In this document: in pieces, positions 1 through 11,148 of the stretch
Position numbering within the stretch: position 1 is the stretch's first letter
Layout: each line of letters opens with the position of its first letter
NCBI RefSeq assembly: GCF_000208865.1
Contig: NC_018392.1
Location: 124,001-188,000 of the forward strand
Direction: 5' to 3'
DNA from: Neospora caninum Liverpool
Lineage: Eukaryota; Apicomplexa; Conoidasida; Eucoccidiorida; Sarcocystidae
Length of the DNA: 64,000 nt
Translations under genes and position numbers: made by a program
The notes under the pieces: generated by a model
Told to the model about the DNA's origin: nothing
Seen by the model: only the letters and a program-made list of their open reading frames with translations
The model's database searches: none

Positions 1-251
1 GTCAGAGCTCATCAGAAAAGATTATTTCCAGAGTTTCTCCCCCGTCACGAAAAAGAGAGAAAGAGATGCCGAACGCTCCCCGTTCTTCCTTTGAAATTTC
101 GAAAAAGACCCGTCTCCGCCTCGACTTCCGCGTCGAGAAGCAGAATGGCCCACGAGAGGGAAGAGGCGCGAGAGAGCAGAATAGTCGACTTTTTAACAGC
201 GCAAGAAAGCGAAAGAAAGAAAACCGCTTTTCCAGGCGGTTCAGAGCGCAC

Positions 252-2164
252 CTGAGCAAGGGTTTGATCCACAGGCCAGCGGAACTCCTCGCAGACTTGC
301 TGGTACAGAGGGAGCATGTCTGTACACACGAAATTCCCGAAAAGCATCTCAGACACCCTGTCTTTCTTTAGAGCACGTGAGGGAAACGAGAAGAGACAGA
401 GAAGCAGAGAGGAGAGGAAGAGAAAGAGAAGAAGAGAGGATAGGAAAAGAAAGAGAAGAAGAGAGAGAGCAAGAACAAGAGAGAGAAGAGGAGAGAGAAA
501 GAGAAGAGAACGACAACAAGGGAGAGTAAGGGAAGAAGAGAAAGAACGAGAACAAGGGAGAGTAAGAGAAGAAGAGAGAGTAAAAGAAGAAGAGAGAGTA
601 AGAGAAGAAGAGAGAAAAGAGATAGCAAGACTGACCATTCTTCTTTATGAGCTCAAGGAGGCGCTCCTTGGTGTTTGCGTGAAGTCCAGTTTCCTCCGGG
701 AGACGCAACTCATGGCTGAAAAAAACATTTTGTTTTCACATCAGCAGATGAATAGAAAAATCAAAGTGTTCTTTATAGATATGTACCCATACACTTATAC
801 ATATGTATACATATATGCATATGCTGATGTTGGAGGGTCAATAAAGGCTTTATGCTTGCATATATTCATATATATATATATATTATATCTATATACATAC
901 GTGGATATATAGATTATATCTGGATTTTCGATGGGTATGGGACACTCGTGCTTCGCTATTCTTGCTCGCAGATGGTGTTTGCATGCGCGTGGAGAGTGCA
1001 TCTTCGTCAGTCGTCACCCTTCCAAGACCCGAGGAAGCACAGGAGGCCCGAAACAAGAAAAGCACCTGATGTCTGCTCGAGAAGCAAAAGCGAAGAAATG
1101 GGAAAAGAGAGAGTGAATAGTGGGGGCTCGAAAGAAGATGGTCTGAGAGATATGAAATGACAAAGAAAAGCAAGAACGGAGAGGAAACGAAACAGGAGAG
1201 GCATGCGGCAAGCGAAAGGCAAAAGGCAGCAGAATAAGGAAGACAGACAAGATTCCTTCTGAAAGGACGTACATCAGCTGGGCAACCTCGCAGACGGGAA
1301 TTGTTTCCTGAGCGACCGCCATCTCGGCTGTGACTCTGCGAAAAGTTCAAAGACGGAAACGCAGAGAAAAGCGACGACACAGATGGGAAAAGGCGCGAGG
1401 GCGACTCAGGAGAAAGAGACAGACGAAAGCGCGGGGTTCCACCACGGAGAATTCGAGGGAGACTCGCAAGGAAGGAAGGACGAGCGCGGAGCTTGACAAA
1501 AGACACTCGGAGACAGCAGAAGGAAAGAGGGAGACAGGACAGAAAAAAAGCAAGAGAAAGAAGAGAGAGCAAGAAAATGGCCACGAGAGAGGACCACTGA
1601 GAGAAGGGGAAAAAACTGGAGAGAAACCGGAAAGAAACGGGCGGCACGGCCAAGCGAGGAAAGAGACACAGAAATCGCGAGCACGAGGGAAAAGGAGCAA
1701 TGTGGAGAAGAACGGGGAAAATACGATTGGGCAGAAACCACGAAAGGAAGAGACAACGCAGAATTCGCCTCTGCTCCTCTCTCTTCGGGTCATTAGCCCG
1801 TTGTTGATCCTCTTGCCTACATACTCAGATTCTACGAGACGACTCCATAATACAAATGCGTGTATACACGGATATGTAGACAGATCGAGAGATTCTGGCA
1901 CAGAGAGCAATGCACACACATTTATACATGGACGTATATGCATATGGATATTGTGAATTCAAGCGTTTACAAATACACGTCTGGAAATAGGCATGTATCT
2001 GTTCCCAGAGAGTTACACGTGACGGGAGCGGCTGTAGGCGCATGCTTCGCTTTTTCTTACGTCTCTGCTTCCTTGAGAGGTTCGGCTGTCTTTCCAGCTT
2101 CTCCATTTGTCGCGGGTGGCGCTGAAGGCGTCCCGGCGCCTTTCTGCTCGGGTGCTGGCCCCAT
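252..2164 (-). CDS. RPN7: 26S proteasome lid subunit RPN7/PSMD6, N-terminal exons (partial)
   Basis: Three minus-strand exons fit one reading frame. Exon 1 (2164-2061) begins MGPAPEQKGAG and ends in phase 2 at a GTAAGA donor. Exon 2 starts at 1335 after a TTTTCGCAG acceptor and encodes VTAEMAVAQETIPVCEVAQLMYVLSEG. Exon 3 (365-252) encodes KDRVSEMLFGNF...MLPLYQQVCEEF...DQTLAQ and ends at CAG|GTGCGC in phase 0. The pattern of an xVAQLMYVLS helix followed by a DMLPLYQQVCEEFxW block matches the start of RPN7 (human PSMD6 has IAQLRFLLSL and MAPYYEALCKSLDW), a PCI-domain subunit of the proteasome lid. The PCI domain itself would lie beyond the left edge. The 3' end of exon 2, near 1245-1260, has no good GT donor, so that junction is unresolved. 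The protein would act in ubiquitin-dependent proteolysis in nucleus and cytosol. The gene is divergent from RPB3. Confidence 0.65.
380..630. repeat. Purine-rich low-complexity tract in an RPN7 intron
   Basis: About 250 bases of GAGA, GAAGAGA and AAGAAG on the plus strand, which is pyrimidine-rich on the RPN7 sense strand just upstream of the exon 3 acceptor. The long open frames across it translate to Ser/Leu or Arg/Glu low complexity and are artefacts of composition. It may serve as an extended polypyrimidine tract. Confidence 0.8.
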
Positions 2165-4009
2165 AGTGTGGAACACACGCGGAGACAAACCAGGAGAGAG
2201 AGCGAGGATAGGTTAGAGAACAGACCGGGAGAGGGAGACGCGAGGAAAGGCGATGCGTTGCACGGGGTGAGGTCTTTGGAAGACGTGGACGACTTGCGTC
2301 GGTCTTTTTGGTCGCCTGCAATACCGCCCGTGACCAGCCCTACCTAGGGAGAGACACGTGAGGGGAAAGAAAGCTTTTTTGCCCCTCGAACCACGCTGCA
2401 GGCTTTTCGAGCACCGCTCGCGGAGAGGGAAGAGAGAACAGGGGATAGAAAAGAAACAACGAAAAAGACAAACGAGAAGAAAGAAGAAAGAACGGCTCGC
2501 CGCGTCGGGAGCTCACACACCCCCTAGCGCGTGAAGACAGAGGCGAGACGGGAGGTCCAAGGAAGAAGAGAGGCCAAAGCACAACCGCACCCCTATATCT
2601 CGTGGAGAGAAGTGCGGGAAAGTACAAAGAGAAAGGCAAACAACTGGACGGGTTTTTCTTTTATTCTGCGGACGCTGGAGCGATTTCGCTCTCGGACAGC
2701 GAGCGACCCGACACCCGCGGGCGGTGTACGTACACCCGAAAGTCTAGGTTCCGCGGACGAAGAAACGACACGCGCGCTCGGTGCACAAAAGCTGTGTGCG
2801 GACCGAGCAAACGCGACACCTGGCGAGGTGAGGTTCAGCTTGCATCGAGGGAAACGGAGAGAAAGAATTTTCGGCGAAAAGTTCGGCGGTATAGACAGGG
2901 CCAGCAACAGCGAGGCGGGCGCGGCGAGTGACAACATAGAGGCGAGAAGGAACTGCATGCGCACAGCTGGCGGCGATTTTTCGGCAGAGTTCCGTGCGCG
3001 AGGAAAGCGCCTCTGCGCTGAGTGTCTCTGCCGAGCGCTTCTTTCTCTGTTGACAGAGCGGGGACGGCCTGTGGAAACCTATTTTTCGGAGGAAGATTGG
3101 AGAAGGCCGAGAAGAGAAACGAACTGAAAGGGAGGACCACACCTTGCTCCATATACACGCATATATATGTGGGGGGCTGCCGCCCTGTTCCTGTCTCTCT
3201 CGGATGTTTTCGAATCTTTCCTGTCAACGTTTTCGCCACTGACCCTCGACGTCTGGCGCTCTTCCCACCAAAACGACTTGCGCTTCCTCCCTTCTCAGTT
3301 TTGTTTCTGTTTTCCCTCTCGTCCGTTGTCTCTCCCTCCAGCTCGCAGCCTCCACGGCGTTTTGGACCAGCAAGAAGCGGAGAAAGATTAACCTTGTCAA
3401 TGCCGCCCGTCTTGTTTCCATTTTTCACTCTCTTTCCATTCCAGTGTTCACTCTCTCTCTACTCCAGTCGTCACTCTCATTCTAGACCAACGGAACGTGC
3501 CTTGCTCTCCCTCACTCTCTCTCCTTAAGTTGTCTCGGCCTTCCTTTCGTCTCTCCTCTCGCATCACTCGGTACACTCCATCTCTTTCGTCCTACCCTCC
3601 CTTCTCTCTTTTTCCTTCCTTCTCCTTTCCCGTTCTCCTTTCGCTTTCCTGTCTCGTGTTTTCCTTGCACTTTGGAAGATCCCAACGGAGTGCCGAGAGG
3701 CGAAGACTTCGACGTCGTTGTCTCTACTTTTCTCTGGCGCCTCTCTTCCGTCGGCTGTCGCTTCCTGTTCCTCCCCTGCCGGTCTCGATCTCACTCTCTT
3801 TTCTCAGGTGTCTGTACACTCGGAATTATCCTGCTGCGTTTCTGCTTATTCGCTCTCGGCGGCTTTGGGAGATCTGTGCGTCAAGCCTCTCGGGGTGGGG
3901 GAAGGGGCCCTTCGGAGAGCGGGCGCGTTGCCGCCGGTCCTCACCGCGTCTACAGCACAAGGCGAAAACTGAGAACGTCTCCGCCCGTATTTGCTTCTCC
4001 TCTTTCGCC
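2165..4009. promoter_or_regulatory. Divergent promoter region between RPN7 (-) and RPB3 (+)
   Basis: About 1.8 kb without a convincing coding exon lies between the start codons of two divergent housekeeping genes, so both promoters and 5' UTRs should be here. A TGCATGC element, a motif described as overrepresented upstream of apicomplexan genes and bound by AP2 factors, is at 2954-2960. From about 3400 to 3840 the plus strand is strongly C/T-rich, typical of an RPB3 leader or a spliced 5' UTR. Promoter function is inferred from gene orientation. Confidence 0.5.
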
Positions 4010-7000
4010 ATGGATAGTTTCTTCTCGCAGCCCGTTCCAGGGCCTGGAGCGAGTCAACAACACGACTCTTTTTCCTCTTCCCACGCATCCGCCTTGGGAC
4101 AGGGAAACGCTGCTGGCCTCGGCGCAAGCGACGCTGCTGTCGCCGGGCCTTCCGGCCGCGGTCGTGGAGCCCAACTCGCGGGCCCTACGCATGCGGGGCC
4201 GGGGGTCGAAGCCGAGGACGGCCGGGGGGTGTCGAAGGAAGAGGCTCCCCAGGGAGGTCTGAGCGCACAGTTCTCTGGGAAGGGCGATTATTTTTCTTCC
4301 CTTCTCTCGAAGCGCGAAGGCGAGCAAGCCGGACGCTTCGAAAGAGACACTTTCGGCGCTGTCTCCGGCGGGCAAGCGCCCGCCTCGGCCTCGGGGCTCC
4401 TGACCACGGCCTTCCCGGGGGCTGCGTTCCCCTCTGGTGGGGCCTTCATGGGCCTCACGGGGACAGGGGCTGTCGGCTCCATGGCCTACGAGCCGAGCAT
4501 CGTCGTCAAAGAAGTGTCGCCCAGTAAAGTCCAGTTTCTCTTGGAAAACTGCGACGTCTCGATCGCAAATGCTCTCAGACGCGTCATGGTAGGCGCAAAA
4601 AAGAAGACACCCGCGAGAAAAGAGCCGCGCTCTGTCTAGGCGAACCGACAGTCCGAGAGCAGAGACGGGGCGGGGGGTTAGGCGACGGAGTTTCGACAGA
4701 AGGATATATATTTTTGGGGTATAGCGCAACTCAGTGCAAAGGCGTTGCTGCGAATCGGGCAAAAATGGCGGGAATAAGCCCCGCGAGAGAGAAAGACAAC
4801 GCATTTCTTCGAGCGATTGCCATGCGTGCGTTTCGCTGACAGATTGCCGAAGTTCCCACCCTCGCCATCGATCTAGTCACCGTCTACGAGAACACCAGCG
4901 TGTTGCACGACGAGTACATCTCCCACAGGTCAGAAATTCTCGTACAGTGTTGAGTACTCTTTCTTCTGGCGTTTCGTCTCTCTATCATCGCAGATTCGCT
5001 CCGTCGCGCGCCGCTTTTCGTCCCACCTTTTGTGAACATCCCGATACGACATATCCAGTTGCGTGCATGCCCGCCTATACATACAGATAGATGCATTTGA
5101 AGATGGAGCAAAGAAAGTTTCATGCATTGCTGTGTTTGCCTCAGCGCATTCGTCGCTCTCTGCCCCGTTGTGTGTGGCGCATCTCGTCTTTGCTTGGCTG
5201 GTCTGCCGGCTTTCCTCCAGGCTGGGACTGCTTCCTATCGACAGCACTCGGGTGGCGGAGTTCGTCAACCGCGAGGTAGGGCGAAACCCTCGGACGCATT
5301 TCTTTCGTTGATGTCTTTTCACTTTTTCTCTGTTTTGCACCCTGGCTCGTGCTCTTCTGTCTGCTCCTTCCCCGTCCCTTTTTTTTCTCCTCTGCCACAT
5401 CAGCTGCCTCTTTCGCACTTCCTTGTGACTTTTCTTTGTATGCTTTTCTCTCTCCTTCCTCTTCTTCTCCATCCTCTTCTTCCCGTTTTTTTCATGTTTT
5501 TTTCTCTGTTCCGTCCTTTCTCGCTCTCCTTTAGGACTGCGACTGCGCCGACCACTGCCCTCGCTGCAGCGTCCAGTACGCCTTGGACGTGGTTTGCCAA
5601 AACGATTCCTTGCTCGTCACCCACCGGGACATCGTCGCGGATAATGCAGGCCGCGGAACAGCCCTTGCTCCTGGCGGCGGATTTCTCGACCTGAGCTGTC
5701 CCATGCCTGTTCCGCTCCCGCGCGAAATGCAACAAAAAGAGATGGTACGAGCACCGACGGTAACACGACTGTTTTGTTGCAAATGCAAAGTCCTTGCGTG
5801 AGATATAGCCTCGGAACGTGCACTTTCGCATTACGTTTCGACGAAGCGGCGTGGATCGTGCTCCACGCGTCTGAATCAACACACATGTGTGTCGAAATCG
5901 CGAAGACAGAGACGTTTGAGTCCCTCTGAGATCGAAACTGACTCCAGTTAGGCGACATACGTTGTGAGGGCTGCGTCTTCTGAGAACGCCCAGAGGTTCT
6001 GAGTCGGAGAAGAAACTCAGCGAGAGATATCAAGACAGCGAGGACAACACGCACAAACTGAGATAAAAAAGCTGCATCTCCTAGGCACACCCAGACATCT
6101 ACAGACACCCAACGCAAACATACATCCATTTACGCATATGTATATATATACATATATCGTATATGTCATATATATATCTTATATATATATGGCTATTAGA
6201 GGCTGTTGCGTTTTGGCGATGAGCGAGGTCGCCGTTGCCAAGGAATTTTTGACATGTGAGATTTCGTGTCTTTTTTCAGGACGGCATTCCCATTGTCAAG
6301 CTGCGGAGGAACCAAAGTGTGAACATGCGAATGACTGCGATCAAGGTGAGAACGCGCATGTGGCGTGTGAGTGTGCAGTCGATTCTGGAGCAGAAAGAGA
6401 CAGTTCGCCCTGGTTTCTGCCTCCGTTTTTTGGCCACAAAATTGGTCTTAGAAACGATTGAACTCTGTCGCGCACCTGGTGCTGCACCATGCCCGGTTGA
6501 GCAGTGCCCCGCGTGGCATTTCTTGTGCGTTTCTCTCTGCTGGGTCTTTTTTCGGGTGGAAATGTGGGAAGAACCAGTTGGGGAAAAGGAGATGGTTTTT
6601 CCCCAACTGGTTCTTCGCCCGCGACCGCCCCCCGCGGCGGCGCCTCGCGCTGTCTCGCTTCTTCTTCTCCTCTGTCACTGATCTTCCGAGCTTCTTTTTT
6701 TTTTCAGGGGATGGGGAAACTGCATGCAAAGTGGTCACCCGTGGCCACGGCGTCGTACAAGTTCGAACCTGAGATCTCCTTCGAAGAAGACCAGCTCGCG
6801 CGGGCGCCAGCGGAAGTAAAGAGGCAAATGTAAGGAGGCGCTGCTTTTGCGAAGGCAAGGAAGACAGAGAGTGGGAGAGAGAATAGAGAAGAGAAAAAGA
6901 TCAGAACAGAAAGAAGAGAACGAGAAGAAACAGCCGAGGAGAAAGTCGAGGAGTAAACGAGGAGGGAGCGGATGCCGCCCAGCCTTGCTGAGGGCGGTGG

Positions 7001-7993
7001 CGGAAGAACGACGGCTGAGAAAACCACGGGAAGAGAGCCAGGTCTGAGATGCGTTTTCTGTGACAGACTGAATTGTTGTTGGGTTTTCCGTTTTCTCAGA
7101 GCCGCCTCTTGCCCCCGGGACGTCTTCGCCTTCATCGATGACACTGCGACTGGAGGTGAGAAAGTGGAGACCTTTGCTCGCGGCTGTCTCTTCTTGAAGG
7201 GTTCTCTGTCGCTTCCCAGTTTTCCTGCGCCGAGTGTGTCTGCTTCGCGGCTTTCTTCCGGCCTGCTCTCCTGATCTCTTGTGTTGCGTCTCACTCTCGC
7301 TTCACGGGTTCTCTGCTTTCTTCCTCAGGCAATGGAATGCTTCGCGTCGAGAACAAAATTAACTGCATGTAAGTGCGCAGGTCTGTTCGAATGGTGCCTC
7401 AATATCCATCGGCTCGAAGCAACTCACAGACACTCGTCTTCACACACACAACACGCAGATCTCTACATATCTATATCTATATCTATATATATACTTCATA
7501 TGTATGCGTCTTTACATATAGTTGTAGATAGATCTATATATCCCTACATATACATATATATGCATATATACATATATTTATGTATACTTATGTATGGATA
7601 CATGTACGTGCATATGAAGGCTCTGATTCCGCGGGGTGTTCCAGGGAGATTTAATGCGGAGCCGTTTCGCTTTCCTCTCTTTTTTCCTCAGCTACTGCGA
7701 CCAGTGCAAGATCAAGGCGCAGGATCTCGGCTATCGAAAGCTCGTTCGCGTGGAGCCCAACGAGCGGAAGTTTTACTTCACTGTGGAGGTGCGTGTTGTG
7801 GCCAACAAGGCGCAGGTTTTCGGCGCCTCTTCGCGGTGGCAAAAAGCCCGGGCAAACACCGCAGTCGCAGATTCCACTGAGAAGAGAGACCCGTGCCACG
7901 CACACGACAAGGAGATTCTCTAGAGAACGAAACAGACTCTTCAGTCGATCCGAAAAGAGCTAAATACACCTATATAGACAGATATATATATAT

Positions 7994-8055
<62 letters not shown>

Positions 8056-8520
8056 GTATCTGTATGTGACTAGGTATGCATGCACGTGCACATGACTGTC
8101 AGGTTTTCGGGCGTGAGCGGGGGGATCTGACGTTTTTCGTCGTTTGCACTGCGCGTTTTTCTCAAAGGGGAGTGTTTTCGCTCGATGCATGTTTCTCTTT
8201 TCGCCTCCGGTACGCATCGCTCCGTGCTGCTTCGTGCCCACGGCCGCTGTGCGTGTGTGTCCTTCCTCGTTCCCTTCTCTCTTCAGTCGACGGGTGTGAT
8301 GCCTGCTGAGCAGATTGTGGAGATGGCTTTCGACATTCTGCTGAACAAAGTGACTGAATTAGACGGTCTCGTCGCGCAGGCGAGCACGCGAGCGACTGGG
8401 CACTTGCGGTCTTCGCCGGGGGCGCCTGGACTGGGGAACGCCGAGTCGGCGGGCGAGACGGGCGGCGACAGAGCCGGCGCGGCTGCGCCAGGAGGCGTGG
8501 TCCGACTTGACTTGGACTAA
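4010..8520 (+). CDS. RPB3: DNA-directed RNA polymerase II subunit RPB3
   Basis: Ten exons join in phase: 4010-4588, 4843-4928, 5221-5275, 5535-5744, 6280-6345, 6708-6829, 7100-7155, 7329-7368, 7692-7788 and 8287-8520, encoding 514 aa. The start ATG has a good context (gccATGG). The first ~155 residues are a Gly/Ser/Ala-rich extension absent from yeast or human RPB3 (about 275-318 aa). The conserved core then begins near residue 163 with [18 protein letters not shown] and IANALRRVM, the alpha-like dimerisation domain. It continues with [16 protein letters not shown] and the zinc-binding loop Cys242-x-Cys244-x3-Cys248-x2-Cys251. Further matches are the [17 protein letters not shown] block and a C-terminal helix [19 protein letters not shown]3 pairs with RPB11 to nucleate Pol II assembly in the nucleus. 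AC40, the Pol I/III paralog, is the main alternative, but the CxCxxxCxxC loop and the AKWSP block favour RPB3. Confidence 0.93.
6568..6616. repeat. Perfect inverted repeat in RPB3 intron 5
   Basis: Arms at 6568-6587 and 6597-6616 are exact reverse complements (20 bp) around a 9-base loop. Transcribed, this forms a strong hairpin inside the 362-base intron between exons 5 and 6. Function is unknown. It could be an assembly or replication snapback, a small mobile remnant, or a structured RNA. Confidence 0.9.
7455..7615. repeat. AT-rich TATA/CATA microsatellite in RPB3 intron 8
   Basis: Runs of TATC, TATA and CATATA occupy most of the intron between 7368 and 7692. Similar TA/CATA tracts lie at about 6135-6195 (intron 5), 860-910 and 9040-9130. 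They have no coding potential. Confidence 0.85.
7997..8055. repeat. (GATA)n microsatellite in the last RPB3 intron
   Basis: About 15 nearly uninterrupted GATA units. A TGCATGC element follows at 8077-8083. The locus is likely length-polymorphic. Confidence 0.95.
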
Positions 8521-11148
8521 AAATGGCGAAGAGAGAGGAAAGGGACAAGGCAACGCGCGCCGGGAAGAGCGCCGAGGAAAAGACGCCTCTGAAGGACACC
8601 GGTCAAAGACGTAACTAGGGGACGAAGAACTTGGAGAGAGGCACACGAGCGTCTGCCTTTTGCTTGAAAACCAACACTTATCGGGTTCTTTTTCTCGTGG
8701 TTTAGCGTTGAGATCGAGACAGGCAAAACGAGAACGAGGAGAGACACAGAGGAGTCGGAGCGAAGGAGAGACGCGCGTAACGCGAGAGTGGGCGGCGTGC
8801 TTCTCGGTTCGAAGAATCGGGTCCTCCAAGAGGTTCAACGAAAGGCACTTTTCGTTTTCGTTTGGGGTTGCAAGGGGATGTTTTCAAGTTTTTGCCGAGA
8901 GCTGGATCCAGGCGACAGCTGCCGAAAAAGAGACAAACTTCCCAGTGGAGGGGCAACCGCACGGACGCCACGATTTGCTCCGTTTTCAGTGCTCTCCTCG
9001 GCAACCTCGCGGATTCCTAAAGCCGTGCTTCCAGCAATATATCGCGCCTACATATTTATGTATATGTATATATGCACAGGTGTCTGCGGGTTCGTATACG
9101 CTTGTGTACATGTGAATATGCATTTATCCATGGATATAGAGGTCCGGAGCCTATATCACACGCGCGTTATCTTGTGAGACATGCCCTGTATGGAGCAAGC
9201 GCAAGGTTGCGTTCAGCGCCCTTTTTCTCCACTAGAAAAAACGTTTCACGGGGGAAAGAGTCCCTTTTTCATGAACTGCCAGCAGGTGTGCATGGAGACT
9301 ACCCGTGCGTCTCTCTTGAAGCTTTTCTTTGAGATCTCGCGTTCTCACCACGGTCCGTTTCTCCGTCCGTGTCGCTCTTCCTGGCTCTTTATCTCCTGTG
9401 TATTCGTGCCTCGCCTCTCCTCTCCGTTCGTGTTCTTTTCGGGTTCTCCGCTTTTCTTTGCAATTCGCGCTGTACCCACCAGCGGTGTCGCTCCTCGCCT
9501 GTCTCTGACCTCCCGAGCAGCGATTTAGAGACGTCCGTCGCCACCACAAAGCTTGCTTTTTAGACAGAAAACAGTTGACGACCGTGTTGTTGGATTCGTA
9601 TTTGTACAAATCGCCTTTTTTCTCCTGTTCTCGCGGGAATCCCCCAAAAGCGGCGGCGCCAGACCGTGCGGCTCAAATGGGGCTTTCTCGGGCTAACACA
9701 AATCGTCGAGGGGCGCCTCGGCAAGTCTTTGCACCACCGCGAAGGCCAGGGAAACGAACAACAGGATTTACCGGATCCCAGAGCAACGCGAGTTGCTCCA
9801 CGATACACACACACAGGCGCCATGTTCTGCGTCTTGTCACATCTGTTACTCGCCTGTTCCGTGAACACACCGATGAGTAGATAGACGTATCTGTACAGAC
9901 GTGTTCGACATATAGATATGCAAATATGTAGATGAATCTGTGAGGCGTTTACCTCCCACTTCCGCCGTTTTGGACTCGCAATGATCGTTTGCTGCGGCGG
10001 CAGGAAGTTTTTGATTCCGTGCGAATCCGCGCTCTCTGTGCCGCGAGAAAAGGACACTCCCGCCCGCTTTTTCGTCGAGCGAAATGCGGTGTCTCCATGG
10101 CGATCTGCCGTGTCTCTGTTGCGAAATCCCGTGGGGTTTCTCCGTTTCCGTCGTGTAACCGAAACCTCCTGCCTCCTCTCGCCGAGTTCGCGCGTTCGCA
10201 TCCGGTTTTTCACAGAGAAAAACGTTTCCAGTTCCGCCCTTGTCTCCGATTCGCGTCTCTAGTGTGTGCGTGTCTCGCGAGACTCCGTCCCTCGCGTGCG
10301 GTCGCGGTTCTAGATCGGTGTTTCCTCGGCTCTTTTGCAACGGTTCCGCGCAGAAAGAAGCCTTTTTCCAGACGGTCTTTCTGCCTTCCTGCTTGGCAGT
10401 CTCTTGGGAAAAAAGGCGAAGCCGAAAAGGGAAAAAACCAGACGTTCGGCCTCCTCCGGACTGCATCGTCTCACCCCTGGCCGAAACGCGTGCTGACCGT
10501 TGTGCGCCTTCTTTGTAGGAGCTCGGGTTTTCGCAATCGCAGTTCCGCAGGAAGTGGGTCCACAGGGACGCGTTCCTGGTCGACTTGACCGGTTTGTCGC
10601 GAACCGAGAATGGAGTGTGTCGTGACGGCAGCGCGAAACAGTCACCGTCGCGTTTCCTTAAAAGCCAGGTCACAGGAAATGTGTGTGCTTTCGCGTTCGA
10701 GTGCCGCGTCTGTCAGAAGAATTGCACTGCCTGACTTGCAGAAGCTTCGGAAGACGCCGCGGATTCCCGTTTCGCGAGTGGCGGCGGCGTCGTGTCTACC
10801 CAAGTATCAAAAAGAACATGCGATCTGTTTTTGGTCATGAGTCGCGGAAGTCTCAACGCGCTTGAGTGTGCGATTGGCTGGGTACGCGAGTGACTAAAAC
10901 TCAAGACGAGAAAGGAATCGTTTCCGCGGGTGAACGGTGTGTGTGTTGCTGGGTTGCGTTCAACTGTGTCGTTTCCCTCACGCATCTGCCTCCCAGCCGC
11001 GTCTTTCCTGTTTTCCCCCTGTTCTGGCCCTTTCTGTCCTGTTTTTTCTCTCGGCCACCTTCCCGCGTTTCTCCCGCTCTCTCTTGGCCTCGCTGCTTTT
11101 CGCCGGCGCCACAGTGTGTGTCTCGCCTCGTTTCTGCGAGAGGCCAAA
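8521..11148. other. Intergenic region, RPB3 3' UTR and hydrolase 5' flank
   Basis: 2.6 kb between the RPB3 stop and the hydrolase start. Open frames are short and lack paired splice sites with protein-like content. A stretch at about 10519-10668 preceded by a TTTGTAG acceptor is open but resembles no family, and may be a spliced 5' UTR exon. A CATA/TA tract lies near 9040-9130. Nothing else is supported. Confidence 0.6.

Noticed and set aside
349..708. Minus-strand open frames rich in Ser, Leu and Phe
   Set aside because: They arise from the purine/pyrimidine-rich repeat, occur in several frames at once, and sit inside an RPN7 intron.
3950..4804. 284-codon minus-strand open frame
   Set aside because: It is antisense to RPB3 exon 1 and crosses its first splice junction; the plus-strand protein is clearly recognisable.
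7960..8241. Minus-strand frame with repeated Ser-Ile-Tyr-Leu
   Set aside because: Translation of the GATA microsatellite inside an RPB3 intron.
10519..10668. Possible exon preceded by a TTTGTAG acceptor
   Set aside because: The frame is open but has no initiator, no good donor and no similarity to any family I know. It may be a 5' UTR exon.
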